The translations under genes were made by a program, and so were the position numbers. Below are positions 1 through 9,527 of a DNA stretch of 64,000 nucleotides, piece by piece. The notes under the pieces are model-generated. The model was not told the origin of the DNA and ran no database searches. It worked only from the letters and a program-made list of their open reading frames with translations. Position 1 is the first letter of the stretch. Every line of letters begins with the position of its first letter. Source of the stretch: CAWGCA01 sp963820955 (lineage in GTDB: Bacteria; Pseudomonadota; Gammaproteobacteria; Chromatiales; Chromatiaceae); NCBI GenBank assembly GCA_963820955.1, contig CAWGCA010000041.1:62001-126000 (forward strand), given 5' to 3'.

Positions 1-282
1 CAGAGCCATCCTTTAGCTGGGCCTGATGAGGATTCCGACAGCAAAATAGGCCTGTGCGCTCTGGCATTTCATGGCTGTTAAATGGGGTCGGAACAGCAAT
101 TCTGGATACAACTTGTTACACACTCTTACACATTTGAAACAGAAACAATAAATTAATTGTGGGATATGACACGAAATATTTATCTGGATGGGTTGGAGCG
201 GACTGGTTATAAAACCGAGTCAAGCGTTTTTCCCGCGGAATGTCGTGTGATGAGGTTGGAAAAGTCGGCTAGGATCGAAAGA

Positions 283-933
283 CTATTCCCCCGTCGATTT
301 TCGTAGTGCCTCTTCGCGTTCCCGAAGGATCTTGATCTGAAACAGGTTGTTGCGTTCCTCCTCCTCCAGTATCGATTCAATATAATGAATCGTTTTCCGA
401 TAGCGCGGAATGATGTTGTATTTGAGGGCATTGACCCGTTTCTGCGCCTTGCGCTGTTCCGCCATCAAACGACCCAGGGCCATCTCCACTTCACCCAGCC
501 GGGTAAGCAGTGCTGCAGCCTCGGTGAGACTTTTGCGGGTTTCGTCGAAGCTGGCATCGGTGCCGAGCAGGCCGAGCGGTTCCAAAGGTAGTTTTTTCGC
601 GTTGATGGCGGGGTATTCAATGCCCAGGGAGCGTCGAGGAATAATATCGATCTGTAGGGTAGGGGCGGTGCCCAGGGCCGCCTGCTGCAGTGCTCGGCTG
701 CCCATCTGCAGATGCGATAGACTGAGCCAGCGGTAGGCCTTCTTAACGGCCTCTTTGGTTTTATAGCGCAGCTTGCGATACTCCCCTATCCGTTCATACA
801 CCAGGCGGGTCAGAAGTTCACGCTTGCGTTCCAGCAGGGAATAACCATCCTCCAGAAACTGTACCTGCTTTCTGAGATCGAGCAGGGTGTTTTTGGTAGG
901 CGGGACCTTGATCAGCTGGCTTTGACCTGTCAT
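283..933 (-). CDS. atpD: V-type ATP synthase subunit D
   Basis: Central rotor stalk subunit of a V/A-type ATPase, which couples rotation of the A3B3 head to the membrane ring. The 216-residue protein starts with the family's 'PPTKNTLLDLR' segment, has two long charged helices (about residues 10-75 and 125-205) and a short middle globular part, as usual for subunit D. It is the last gene of the operon: its ATG abuts the stop codon of subunit B with no gap, so translation is probably coupled. Bases 1-282 after its stop hold no gene I recognise and no convincing terminator hairpin. Confidence 0.95.
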   Translation of the reverse strand: MTGQSQLIKVPPTKNTLLDLRKQVQFLEDGYSLLERKRELLTRLVYERIGEYRKLRYKTKEAVKKAYRWLSLSHLQMGSRALQQAALGTAPTLQIDIIPRRSLGIEYPAINAKKLPLEPLGLLGTDASFDETRKSLTEAAALLTRLGEVEMALGRLMAEQRKAQKRVNALKYNIIPRYRKTIHYIESILEEEERNNLFQIKILREREEALRKSTGE

Positions 934-2316
934 TTACCCTTTACCGCTGTGGTGGTACTTCGCCAGATCGGTTTCGCTCACGCGGGTAAGCTCATCTTTG
1001 GGGAACATGCTCAGCAGTTCCCATGAGAGGTTGAGGGTCTCGATGATGGAGCGGTCCTCGTCCTCGCCTTGTCCAACGAAGCGCTGATCGAACTGGTTGG
1101 CAAACTCGAGGTAGCGCTGATCCCGTTCCGACAGTTCGTCCGCGCCGATGATCGATGCCAGGTTGCGTGTCTCCTGGGCCTTGGCGTACATGGCATAGAG
1201 CTGATTCGCCACCCGCGGATGGTCTTCGCGGGTATCGTCCTTGCCGATACCATCTTTCATTAGACGTGAGAGAGAGGGCGAAACATGCACCGGGGGATAG
1301 ACCCCCTGGTTGTGGAGGTCACGACTGAGGACAATCTGCCCCTCGGTGATGTAGCCGGTCAGGTCCGGAATCGGATGGGTTATGTCGTCGGACGGCATGG
1401 TGACCACCGGTACCATAGTGACCGAGCCATGGCGGTCCCGGATGCGTCCGGAACGTTCATAGATCTCCGCCAGATCGGAGTAAAGATAGCCGGGATAGCC
1501 TTTCCGTGACGGCACGTCACCCTTGGCGGTTGCGACCTCACGCAGGGCCTCCGCGTAATTGGTCATATCGGTGAGTACCACCAGGACGTGACGGTCCAGT
1601 TCGAAAGCGAGGAACTCGGCGGCGGTTAGGGCAACTCTCGGCAGGGCCAGCCGCTCCACCGGTGGATCATCGGCCAGGTTGATATACATCACCACGTTGC
1701 CCAGCACCCCGGAGGAGGCGAACTCTTCCTGAAAGAAACGGGCATCCGCGTAGGAAACCCCCATGGCGGCAAAGACGATGGAGAAGCTGGATTCTTCGTC
1801 CACCAGTTTCGCCTGGCGTACGATTTGTGCCGCGAGCCGGTTGTGAGGCAGGCCGGAGGCGGAGAAAATCGGCAGCTTCTGACCTCGGACCAGAGAGTTG
1901 AGACCGTCTATGGTGGATATTCCGGTTTGGATAAACTCTCGCGGATAGGTGCGGGCGGCGGGGTTGGTGGCCGAGCCGCTGACGCCGCGCCGGAGGTTGG
2001 ATACGATTGGAGGCCGTCCATCTTTCGGTTCACCGATACCGCTGAAGACCCGGCCCAGCAGTTCGGGAGAGAGGGTAATCTCCAGGGGTTCATCTAGGAA
2101 ACGGACCCAGGTCGTCTCCAGGTCGAGATCGTCGGTGCCCTCGAATACCTGTATCAGGGCCTCTTTTTCGGAGGTTCGAATGACCTGGCCATTGCGTCTT
2201 CGGTTTCGATGGTCCCGGATCAGAACCCGGTCTCCGAAGGCGATCTGAGGGGCATCTCTAACAACCAGCAGGCCTCCCCGGGCCGAATAGCATGTGCGAT
2301 ACTCCTTTGCACTCAT
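934..2316 (-). CDS. atpB: V-type ATP synthase subunit B
   Basis: Non-catalytic nucleotide-binding subunit of the cytoplasmic head. At 460 residues it has the usual length. The N-terminal beta-barrel is followed by the RecA-like domain with 'GISTIDGLNSLVRGQKLPIF' (about 130-150), 'SGLPHNRLAAQI' where a catalytic subunit would have its P-loop, and 'VVLTDMTNYAEALREV'. The lack of a GxGKT motif is normal for B. It overlaps the end of the subunit A gene by 4 bases, which indicates translational coupling. Confidence 0.97.
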   Translation of the reverse strand: MSAKEYRTCYSARGGLLVVRDAPQIAFGDRVLIRDHRNRRRNGQVIRTSEKEALIQVFEGTDDLDLETTWVRFLDEPLEITLSPELLGRVFSGIGEPKDGRPPIVSNLRRGVSGSATNPAARTYPREFIQTGISTIDGLNSLVRGQKLPIFSASGLPHNRLAAQIVRQAKLVDEESSFSIVFAAMGVSYADARFFQEEFASSGVLGNVVMYINLADDPPVERLALPRVALTAAEFLAFELDRHVLVVLTDMTNYAEALREVATAKGDVPSRKGYPGYLYSDLAEIYERSGRIRDRHGSVTMVPVVTMPSDDITHPIPDLTGYITEGQIVLSRDLHNQGVYPPVHVSPSLSRLMKDGIGKDDTREDHPRVANQLYAMYAKAQETRNLASIIGADELSERDQRYLEFANQFDQRFVGQGEDEDRSIIETLNLSWELLSMFPKDELTRVSETDLAKYHHSGKG

Positions 2317-4112
2317 TGGGCATGCTCCTTGAATTTGGCATACTCCATACGGATTTTTTCGAACTCATGGACGAAATCTTCCATCAACTCTCTGATTCTT
2401 TCGGTCTGTTCGCTGCTGTAGAGCTGTTTGGCGCGGCGGGCCTTGGCCAGCAGCGGCAGAGCGGTGAGTTCCTGAACTGGCACTCCAAGTTCGATCAGTC
2501 TGGCACCGCTTTCGTATATGGATAGCATCATGTCGAGCAGTAGAAACTGTTTTTCCGGCGAGGAGAAGGTGTCGACCGGATCCAGGGCACTCTGCTGTAA
2601 CACCCCCTCCTTGATCAAGGCAGCCCCCTCCAGTTCCCAACGCTGGGCCGAGGAAAGGGCCTCGGGTCCGACCAGATTGACGATTCTAGATAGCTCTGCG
2701 TCCCGGGCCAGCAATGCCAGGGCCACCCCCCTTCGCTCTTCCCAGTTCGGTTCCACCTGTTCGTGCCACCACTGGGCCGCCACGTGGACGTGCTCCGAGA
2801 AACTACCCACCCAATCGATTGCCGGGTAGTGACGGGCATCCGCAAGTTCCTTGGATAGGGCCCAGAAGGTCTGGATGATCTCTTTGGTGTGGGCGGTGAC
2901 CGGTTCGGAGAAGTCCCCTCCGGGTGGGGATACCGCTCCGATCAGCGTCACCGAACCCTTGCCGCAACCGTAGGTTTCCACCCGGCCGGCCCGTTCATAG
3001 ACCGCGGCCAGGCGGGAGGCGAGGTAGGCGGGGTAGCCTTCTTCCACTGGCATTTGGCCCAGTCGGCCGGAAACCTCCCGCAGTGCCTCGGCCCAGCGGC
3101 TGGTGGAATCGGCCAGCATGACGACATCATAACCCTGGTCGCGATAGTACTCGGCCACGGTGAGACCGACATAGATTGAGGCCTCGCGCGCCACCACCGG
3201 CATATTGGAGGTATTGGCAATCAGCAGGGTGCGCTCCATCAGCATACGGCCGGAGTATGGGTCCTGCAATTTGGGAAAGCTCTCCAGCACATCCACCAGT
3301 TCATTACCCCGTTCTCCACAGCCGACGTAGATGACGATATCGGCATTGGACCAGCGGGCGATCTGTTGCTGGACCACCGTTTTGCCGGCACCGAACGGGC
3401 CTGGAACCGCCCCCTTTCCCCCCTTAAGCAGGGGAAAGAAGGTGTCCAGAATGCGTTGGCCGGTGATCAAGGGTTCTACCCCGTGGTCACGGCTACGGTA
3501 GGGCCGGGGGATGCGCACTGGCCAGCGGTGATAGAGATGTAGTTTGTGGATGCGGCCATCCGGGGCACGGATCCGGCCGATCGATTGGTCGATGCGGTAG
3601 TCCCCCTCTGGTGCCAGTTCCAGCAATTCGCCGGGCTGGTCGGGCGGGACCAGGATACGATGCTCTATGGCGTCGGTTTCTCGCACTGTCCCAAGCTTTG
3701 TTCCGGCCGACAACTCACTGCCGGTTTCCAGTTCGTCGTCGGGTACGAAGCGCCAGGATTTTTCCCGATCCAGGGCAGGGATTGTCAGGCCTCTGGGGAT
3801 ATGGTCACCCGCTTTGAGAAAAATCTCCTCAAGAGGACGTTGCACGCCGTCGAAAATCCCCCCCAGCAGCCCGGGACCCAGCTCGACCGACAGGGGCCAG
3901 CCCAGCCCCTCGGCCTGCTCGCCTGGACGAATACCTTCCGTAGATTCGTAAGTCTGTACCAGCGTGTCTGCGCCATCCAGGGCAATGACTTCACCAATCA
4001 GCCCCAATTCGCCGATTTTGACTTGTTCTCCGGTGCGGACACCGGGCAGGCGGATGGTGACGATGGGACCGTTTATTTCCCGGATCGTGCCGATCTTGCT
4101 GAGTTCGCTCAT
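2313..4112 (-). CDS. atpA: V-type ATP synthase catalytic subunit A
   Basis: Catalytic head subunit that hydrolyses or synthesises ATP. The protein has 599 residues. The Walker A motif 'GPFGAGKTV' lies near residues 236-244. The catalytic region 'YVGCGERGNE' and the Walker B-type segment 'VVMLADSTSRWAEALREVSG' follow. The non-homologous insert typical of A subunits (about residues 115-190) is present, which separates it from F-type beta. Its start follows the stop of subunit E by 4 bases. No truncation or frameshift is seen. Confidence 0.98.
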   Translation of the reverse strand: MSELSKIGTIREINGPIVTIRLPGVRTGEQVKIGELGLIGEVIALDGADTLVQTYESTEGIRPGEQAEGLGWPLSVELGPGLLGGIFDGVQRPLEEIFLKAGDHIPRGLTIPALDREKSWRFVPDDELETGSELSAGTKLGTVRETDAIEHRILVPPDQPGELLELAPEGDYRIDQSIGRIRAPDGRIHKLHLYHRWPVRIPRPYRSRDHGVEPLITGQRILDTFFPLLKGGKGAVPGPFGAGKTVVQQQIARWSNADIVIYVGCGERGNELVDVLESFPKLQDPYSGRMLMERTLLIANTSNMPVVAREASIYVGLTVAEYYRDQGYDVVMLADSTSRWAEALREVSGRLGQMPVEEGYPAYLASRLAAVYERAGRVETYGCGKGSVTLIGAVSPPGGDFSEPVTAHTKEIIQTFWALSKELADARHYPAIDWVGSFSEHVHVAAQWWHEQVEPNWEERRGVALALLARDAELSRIVNLVGPEALSSAQRWELEGAALIKEGVLQQSALDPVDTFSSPEKQFLLLDMMLSIYESGARLIELGVPVQELTALPLLAKARRAKQLYSSEQTERIRELMEDFVHEFEKIRMEYAKFKEHAQ

Positions 4113-4116
4113 AACA

Positions 4117-4758
4117 CTATCCAGTAAAAATCACATTGTTGTCGATCCCGCCCGGCAACAGGCGTTCGATGATTATCTGGTGCAATTGATTGCTGAGTCG
4201 CTCCATGCGGCCTTCGAAGGTATTATTCAGGCGAATCCGATTGTCGGTGGATCTGACCAGGACACCGCCCAGGGTATCGATGGGAGTACCCGATAGCTTG
4301 ATGCTCTTGGTCGGCGCGGCCTCTTTCGCTATTGGTTGCCAGCGAGGCTGAAGCCACTCCAGATCGCGGGCACTGACCTCTGCGATCAACTCTTCCCGCT
4401 CGACCTCTTCGGCTCCCCTGGCCAGCAGCACCTTCAGCAGGGAGAGGTATTCTTCATTATTCTCAACCAAGGACTTGATCCTGTCGCTCAGGCGTTCCCG
4501 GACCCCTTCCACCAGATTCCAGCGCAGATGGTCCATCTCCTCGTGCAGTTTCAGTTCGTTGGCCTGCACCTGGCGACGATAAGCCCGGTCTGCGCGTGCC
4601 TTGGCCAACAACACCTCCCGCTCCTCGCGCAGTCGCAGGCGTTCATGGGCTTCCCGCAGTATGTTGTCGCAGCTGCGCTGCGCCCTTTCCCGGTATTCCG
4701 CGGCAAGTCGATCGGCGCGGGCCAGTATGGCTGATTCCAGTTCGCTTACCTGATCCAT
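4117..4758 (-). CDS. atpE: V-type ATP synthase subunit E (peripheral stalk)
   Basis: Peripheral stalk subunit that holds the head against rotation. The 213-residue protein has a long charged N-terminal coiled coil (about residues 5-100, rich in Arg/Glu heptads) followed by a C-terminal globular domain containing 'GGVLVRSTDNRIRLNNTFEGRMERL' -like features: the GGV(L/V) turn and the NTFE(G)R segment are characteristic of E subunits. It sits between F and A with gaps of 2 and 4 bases. Confidence 0.92.
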   Translation of the reverse strand: MDQVSELESAILARADRLAAEYRERAQRSCDNILREAHERLRLREEREVLLAKARADRAYRRQVQANELKLHEEMDHLRWNLVEGVRERLSDRIKSLVENNEEYLSLLKVLLARGAEEVEREELIAEVSARDLEWLQPRWQPIAKEAAPTKSIKLSGTPIDTLGGVLVRSTDNRIRLNNTFEGRMERLSNQLHQIIIERLLPGGIDNNVIFTG

Positions 4759-4760
4759 AA

Positions 4761-5111
4761 CTAATCATGCCCTTCAAGGATTGAGGCGCCCAGCAGGCCT
4801 TTGACCTGGTCGTCTATCTCGCAGTTGAAACAGTCTGGGTCGTTCAGGGGCGGTATCTGGGTGATGACGACACGCCCCCCTTCCAGTCGTAGCCGTCGCA
4901 ACATCGGGGAGTTGCGTTCCACCAGTTGCCGGTCCACGATCACGAATGCTTTTTGTTGGCTTTGCACCAGATCCTCCAGTACCCAGTTGAGTTCCTCGGT
5001 AGAGGGGTTGGACCAGGTCTCGAATCCAATCAGCTTGAAACCGTCCGTGAGGGCGGGGTCCCCCATGAAGATCATCCGGGTTGATTGTCGATCAATCTCT
5101 TGTTCGATCAT
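4761..5111 (-). CDS. atpF: V-type ATP synthase subunit F
   Basis: Small 116-residue subunit of the central stalk, with the expected alternating strand/helix pattern ('MIFMGDPALTDGFKLIGFE' at the start, 'AFVIVDRQLVERN' in the middle, 'PVITQIPPL'-type segment 'VVITQIPPLNDPD' later). Family members of this size bind subunit D and regulate activity. The gene lies 15 bases after the K subunit and 2 bases before E, in the usual operon position. Sequence identity in this family is low, so position supports the call. Confidence 0.85.
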   Translation of the reverse strand: MIEQEIDRQSTRMIFMGDPALTDGFKLIGFETWSNPSTEELNWVLEDLVQSQQKAFVIVDRQLVERNSPMLRRLRLEGGRVVITQIPPLNDPDCFNCEIDDQVKGLLGASILEGHD

Positions 5112-5126
5112 TGGTCTCGCACCTGA

Positions 5127-5579
5127 TCAAAGTTTGTCCAGCAACAGAATGCTGACCACCAGCCCGTAAATGGCGATGCCTTCCGCCAGACCCAGATAGA
5201 TCAGGGTGCGGCCAAAAATCTCCGGTTTCTCTGCCAGAACCGCCAGTGAAGCCGCGCCGATGGGACCGACGGCAATACCGGCTGCAATGGTGCTCAGCGC
5301 GGTGGGGATTCCAACACCAATAATGGCGAGTCCCATGCCGAGAGAAAGCTCACCGCCGGTTGCCGCTATCTCGACCACTTCTGTTGCCGCCATCACCTCC
5401 CGGGTACCAAGGAAAATCATGCCTGCCTGGGCTGCGACGAACAACACAAGATTGGTGGAAATGGCGGGTCGTGACCAGCGCCGTACAGTGTGTCGATCTG
5501 CCGGGCACAGCTCGAGATAGACGCCGGTAACGACGAGACCGGCAATGCCCAGGGTCATCATACCAATCAGCCAGTACAT
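5127..5579 (-). CDS. atpK: V-type ATP synthase subunit K (membrane ring proteolipid)
   Basis: Ring-forming membrane subunit that carries the transported ion. The 150 residues form about four hydrophobic helices. The last helix holds the ion-binding glutamate in 'YLGLAEGIAIYGLVV' (about residue 133). The glycine-rich third helix 'GMGLAIIGVGIPTALSTIAA' is typical. The first hairpin (about 1-60) has no equivalent buried carboxylate, so one ion site per four helices is likely. I cannot decide between protons and sodium from the sequence by eye. Confidence 0.92.
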   Translation of the reverse strand: MYWLIGMMTLGIAGLVVTGVYLELCPADRHTVRRWSRPAISTNLVLFVAAQAGMIFLGTREVMAATEVVEIAATGGELSLGMGLAIIGVGIPTALSTIAAGIAVGPIGAASLAVLAEKPEIFGRTLIYLGLAEGIAIYGLVVSILLLDKL

Positions 5580-5673
5580 ATGATTTTGCTCCTTGTTTTA
5601 GGTGACCGTCTGGACATTCCCCTGTTGAGGAAGAAGGGCCATCCGGTGGAGGGTGAAGGGTCATACTGAAAGC

Positions 5674-7572
5674 TCATGCATTGTCACCGGTTTCCAGTTT
5701 TAATGGTTTGAATTCCTGACCGTCTCCGGAATAGAAGCGGGAGAAGCCTTCGTAATATTCGAGACGCAGGGCCTGGATGGTGACGATCGCCCCTTCTAGG
5801 ATGAGGATGAAGATGTTCCCGAAGACCACCATCAACACGCGTCCGTGGGCACTGGTGATCATCTCCACCAGGGTAAATACCGCAATGGCCAGGGCTACGT
5901 GGTTGAGACTGAAGGCTGCTACCCGCAGGAAGGAGAGGGTGTTAGAGACGTAGCCGGTGATCGTCTCGAAGGTTTCGATCAAGGCGACCAACAGCCGTTC
6001 CCCCGGGGGCGCCTTGATCTCGACCAGTTTGTATCCGAACAGGGTCAGCAGCGCGCCGATACTGACGGTGGCGGCGGGCAGACCAAATTCCCCGTTGTGG
6101 TAGAGATTGTAGAGACCACCCAGGGCACTGAGGTAGAGGGCGATGCTGACCATGCCATTGCTGTCGAAGATCGCCTGGTGGAACTCGCTAAGTACCATGC
6201 GGTTGTAGATCGAGATCAGGGTGATGAGCAACAGGAAACCTATACCCCACATCAGTGCCACCGACAGCATATATAGCGGGTTCGATAGTGGGGGTATCCA
6301 CACCGCATGGAATAACTCTTCGTAGCCGAAGATGCTGCCGTAAAGCACACCAAAAACCGTGGCGGAGATTCCGATACAGACGGCGAAACAGGTAAAGCTT
6401 TTTAGCCTGCGTCGTGCCAGCCAGCCCACCGCCATGATCGTCAGCCCGTGACCGACGTCACCAAACATCATGCCAAACATAGCGATGAAGCTGAGGGCGA
6501 AGATCAGGGTCGGATCGACTTCTCCGTAGCGGGGCACGCCATACTGTTTCACCAGGGTGGCAAACGGGGCCATCAGCCGGTTCTTGGGCATATAGCTCGG
6601 CACCAGCGGGCGCTCTTCTGCTGTCGGGCTGCGGCTGTCGATATGAAAAGGGTTTTTCAGTCTCTTTCCGAGGGCCTTTTTCGTTCGCCGGAGATCCCGT
6701 GCCGGGATCCAGCCGGAGACAATGGACAGTTGGCCGGCGCTGCGGGCGGCGGTGTCGACGCGAACAAAAGGTTCCGCCATCACCAGGACTCCGCGTGCCA
6801 GTTCCAGTTCGCCCCGAAGTTCGTTTGCACAGCTTGCCATGCCTTCCGATTCCTTCTGTCGCTCTTTGGCCAGTCTGCCGCGGCGGGCTTGCAGCTCTGA
6901 CTGGACCTTTTCCGGTTCTGCGTGGAGTTCCGGTGGAATCGGCAAGGGATTGAACCCGGCGGTATCGAGCACCGACCCCAGCTCTTCCTGGCGTTCGCCT
7001 TTGGGTCCGACCACAATGACGTGTGCATTTTCCCCATGTTCCATATAGGGGAAGATCAGATAATCGGCCAGGCCCACAGCCTCCTTCAGCTGGGTGACAT
7101 TGGCGCGCGGGATAATGCCGACATGGATGTCCAGAAACAGTTTTTCACCCTGCAGCAGACTCAGGTCTAGGTTGAGTTCGCTGAAGTTGTCCAGCGCTTC
7201 CTCCAGCTGCTGGATCATGTGTTCCTCATCGGTGAGACGATGGAAGGTCTCTTCGAACGCGGAACAACGTGCCCATACCTTGCCCAACCAGTTGTTGGTC
7301 TTCTCCAGCTCTCGTTCGCTGATAACGTGAATCGTCTTCAATCGAATCTGGCTGGAGAGGCTGACATGCTTGGATATCTTTTCCAGGCGGGAGCACGCCT
7401 GGTTGTAAATCTCCCGGAACCGCTGGCCCGGAATCGTTGGGAACTGCTCATCGTGAATGGGTCGGTAATCGGGACTGAAGACTGCCAGCTCTGCCAGCGT
7501 CAGGGAGACCTGGGGCAGGTCTTCAGTCATGACCTGCAGCAGCACATGTTTCATCGGCAAGGGGCTAAACAT
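5674..7572 (-). CDS. atpI: V-type ATP synthase subunit I (a-type membrane stator)
   Basis: Membrane stator subunit that forms the ion path beside the K ring. The 632-residue protein has a cytoplasmic half (about 1-345) with alpha/beta lobes and coiled coil. A membrane half follows with about seven helices, starting near 'PTLIFALSFIAMFGMMFGDVG' type sequence (MFGxMFGDxGHG is the family signature). 'NTLSFLRVAAFSLNHVAL' near residue 540 contains the conserved arginine. It overlaps the C gene by 8 bases; a 94-base gap separates it from K. Confidence 0.96.
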   Translation of the reverse strand: MFSPLPMKHVLLQVMTEDLPQVSLTLAELAVFSPDYRPIHDEQFPTIPGQRFREIYNQACSRLEKISKHVSLSSQIRLKTIHVISERELEKTNNWLGKVWARCSAFEETFHRLTDEEHMIQQLEEALDNFSELNLDLSLLQGEKLFLDIHVGIIPRANVTQLKEAVGLADYLIFPYMEHGENAHVIVVGPKGERQEELGSVLDTAGFNPLPIPPELHAEPEKVQSELQARRGRLAKERQKESEGMASCANELRGELELARGVLVMAEPFVRVDTAARSAGQLSIVSGWIPARDLRRTKKALGKRLKNPFHIDSRSPTAEERPLVPSYMPKNRLMAPFATLVKQYGVPRYGEVDPTLIFALSFIAMFGMMFGDVGHGLTIMAVGWLARRRLKSFTCFAVCIGISATVFGVLYGSIFGYEELFHAVWIPPLSNPLYMLSVALMWGIGFLLLITLISIYNRMVLSEFHQAIFDSNGMVSIALYLSALGGLYNLYHNGEFGLPAATVSIGALLTLFGYKLVEIKAPPGERLLVALIETFETITGYVSNTLSFLRVAAFSLNHVALAIAVFTLVEMITSAHGRVLMVVFGNIFILILEGAIVTIQALRLEYYEGFSRFYSGDGQEFKPLKLETGDNA

Positions 7573-8635
7573 GATCGCTGTTGCCGGTGGTTTCGGGGGC
7601 GAGGTCTGATTCTTTTGCCCCGGCAGCCGTTCGAATCAATGCCTGGTCCAGATTGAGTGCCTTGCCCTGTATAATGGCGAACAATTTCTTGAGGTCTATC
7701 TCTCGTAACACCAGGTAGGCGAAGGTGCGGCTGACCACCGATTTTTCATATTGCAGGCAGCGACGAATCTGCTTCGTGGTCTCTGTCTGCAGTGCCTGCT
7801 CGACTTCCATCGGGCTAACAGATCCCTCCAGCGCCGTCGCCAGTTTCGTCGGCAAAGACTCGATCAGCTGCTGGATGTTATCCATATTTACCAGCTTGAG
7901 TAGCTGATCCCGGTGCAGATGCAAGCCGAACGGGATCAGCAGGTAGTATGTTTCCGAGGCCGAGAGTTCGTAGTTGAAACGATAGCGTATCAGCCAGTTC
8001 AGGTTCTGCTGATCGATCAACTCTCCAATCAACCGATGTAGCGACACCCGGTCCGTCGGCTGCGCCCTTCTAACCCGCCGTAGAAGGCTCATGTAGTAGC
8101 GTTGATCTAGGGTGGCGTCGAGCGAAAAGGGTTCGTTCCGTTCCTCATATACCTGACGTGCCTGGCGCGCGATATCGCTGTAGGGGCCGGTCTCCAGCTG
8201 ACGGAGCAGTTCCTGGATGTTCTCGGTGCGCAGCAACTGCTCGTGGGGAAGGGTGATCAATGGTGGCAGGTCGTGCAGATTCTCTTTGATCAGATCGAAA
8301 TGCAACCCTTGGAGTTTGCCTCGGATTATCGCCTTCAGATTAAACAGCTCGTATTTTCTGGCCCAGTGAATCAGGATATTTCTGGCCGGCCCGTCCAGCG
8401 GGCGCAGCAGGACTGAAAGTTCCTGCATCAGGACCTGGATAAGGGTCCGCTCGAGTACCCGGCCAAGGTCGGCTTCGGGCGGCAGACCCGCGACAAGCTG
8501 GTCCAGCTGAAAATCCCGTCCCAGTTGATCCAAGGTACGATCAACCAAGGCTTCCACTCCAGCGCTGTCCAGCAGTTGGCTGGACATTAACGTGGTTCGC
8601 GTATTGAGGTAGCTATCTGAGGCTGAGGCAGGCAT
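7565..8635 (-). CDS. atpC: V-type ATP synthase subunit C
   Basis: Funnel-shaped subunit that joins the central stalk to the K ring (homologue of yeast subunit d). The 356 residues are nearly all helical, with the repeated three-domain pattern of the family: 'NLKAIIRGKLQGL' near residue 105 is typical. The start used here is the longest; an internal methionine at 'MSSQLLDSAG' (residue 17) is an alternative. It is followed by subunit I with an 8-base overlap and preceded by the small stalk gene with a 15-base gap. Confidence 0.88.
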   Translation of the reverse strand: MPASASDSYLNTRTTLMSSQLLDSAGVEALVDRTLDQLGRDFQLDQLVAGLPPEADLGRVLERTLIQVLMQELSVLLRPLDGPARNILIHWARKYELFNLKAIIRGKLQGLHFDLIKENLHDLPPLITLPHEQLLRTENIQELLRQLETGPYSDIARQARQVYEERNEPFSLDATLDQRYYMSLLRRVRRAQPTDRVSLHRLIGELIDQQNLNWLIRYRFNYELSASETYYLLIPFGLHLHRDQLLKLVNMDNIQQLIESLPTKLATALEGSVSPMEVEQALQTETTKQIRRCLQYEKSVVSRTFAYLVLREIDLKKLFAIIQGKALNLDQALIRTAAGAKESDLAPETTGNSDHV

Positions 8636-8650
8636 GCCGGGAGTACAAGC

Positions 8651-8974
8651 TCAGTGGTCGGCGTCTGGGTTTAACAATAGATTGAAAGCGGCTTCGAGTG
8701 CCTCTTCTTCCCGTTCCTCCGCCATATCGCGAAGCTGGGTGTGGCGTTCGTCATAGCGCCGTTTCAGTTCGCTGATGGTCTGAGTGGCGCGGGATTCGGC
8801 CTTTTCGACAAACGATGCGTGGAGTTCGGGAGTGCGCGCTTCGAATCGTTCTTCTTCCGCACGGGCCTCCATCAGCGCGCTTTGGATAAGCTGTTCGCGG
8901 TCCCTGTCGGCCTGTCGGGCGATCTGCTCGGCACGCATTTCTACGTCGAGCAGGCGTTTAAGTGTATCGTCCAT
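8651..8974 (-). CDS. V-type ATPase small peripheral-stalk subunit (G/H type)
   Basis: First gene of the ATPase operon. The 107-residue protein is almost entirely a charged coiled coil (about residues 1-95, rich in Glu, Arg and Ala) with no other domain. This is the form of the G/H subunit that pairs with E in the peripheral stalk. Coiled coils of this size are not distinctive alone, so the call rests on its position at the head of the operon, 15 bases before subunit C. Confidence 0.8.
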   Translation of the reverse strand: MDDTLKRLLDVEMRAEQIARQADRDREQLIQSALMEARAEEERFEARTPELHASFVEKAESRATQTISELKRRYDERHTQLRDMAEEREEEALEAAFNLLLNPDADH

Positions 8975-9120
8975 TTGTCAACCCTCGTCTTAACTAAGTT
9001 CAGGTGTTGCCAATACTGCATAGACTGCTGAAAGTGTATCGGAAGCCGCCAGTTTATTGCATGTCACAGATCATTTTTTTAACTATTCAGCGGGATCAGC
9101 AGCTAACGCTGGTGCCGGTG
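8975..9120. promoter_or_regulatory. Upstream region of the V-ATPase operon
   Basis: This 146-base gap holds no gene and is the only non-coding space before the nine-gene minus-strand operon, so the promoter should lie here. It also contains the end of the sirB2-like gene's transcription unit. I could not identify a clear -35/-10 pair by eye. Confidence 0.4.
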
Positions 9121-9513
9121 TCAAAGATTCGATAGCGACCAGGGGGTTGGTGTACGGTTCAATGCAACGGCGATAATATAGCTGACACAGATCAGGGCGA
9201 GGATGCCATAGATGGTTCGCTCCTGGCGGGTTTTTCCCCGTTTCAGGGCGAGGCTGCCGAGGACGATGTAGAGCAGCAGGGCGATCAATTTGGCGCTGAG
9301 CCAGGCGGCCTGAAACGGATATTGCTGACTTTTGATCGCCAGGGTAATGCCGGCGATCAGTAGCAGGGTATCGTTAGAAACGGACAGGGTGCGGACCCAG
9401 TGTCTCTCCAACAAATGCGGACTAAACAGCATCCAGTAGAAACGGAGCGCGAAAAAGCCAGTGGTGAAGACCACTGTCGCAATGTGTAGCAGCCTGATCC
9501 AGTAATAGGTCAT
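9121..9513 (-). CDS. SirB2-family membrane protein
   Basis: A 130-residue protein with four hydrophobic helices (about 5-25, 42-60, 70-90, 100-120). The opening 'YYWIRLLHIATVVFTTGFF', then 'RFYWMLFSP', 'DTLLLIAGITLAI', and 'WLSAKLIALLLYIVLGSLAL' with a following lysine-rich loop, match the SirB2 family, whose biochemical role is not known. The gene is divergent from trmO, with only 14 bases between the two start codons. Confidence 0.85.
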   Translation of the reverse strand: MTYYWIRLLHIATVVFTTGFFALRFYWMLFSPHLLERHWVRTLSVSNDTLLLIAGITLAIKSQQYPFQAAWLSAKLIALLLYIVLGSLALKRGKTRQERTIYGILALICVSYIIAVALNRTPTPWSLSNL

Positions 9514-9527
9514 TCGGTTCCAGAGTA

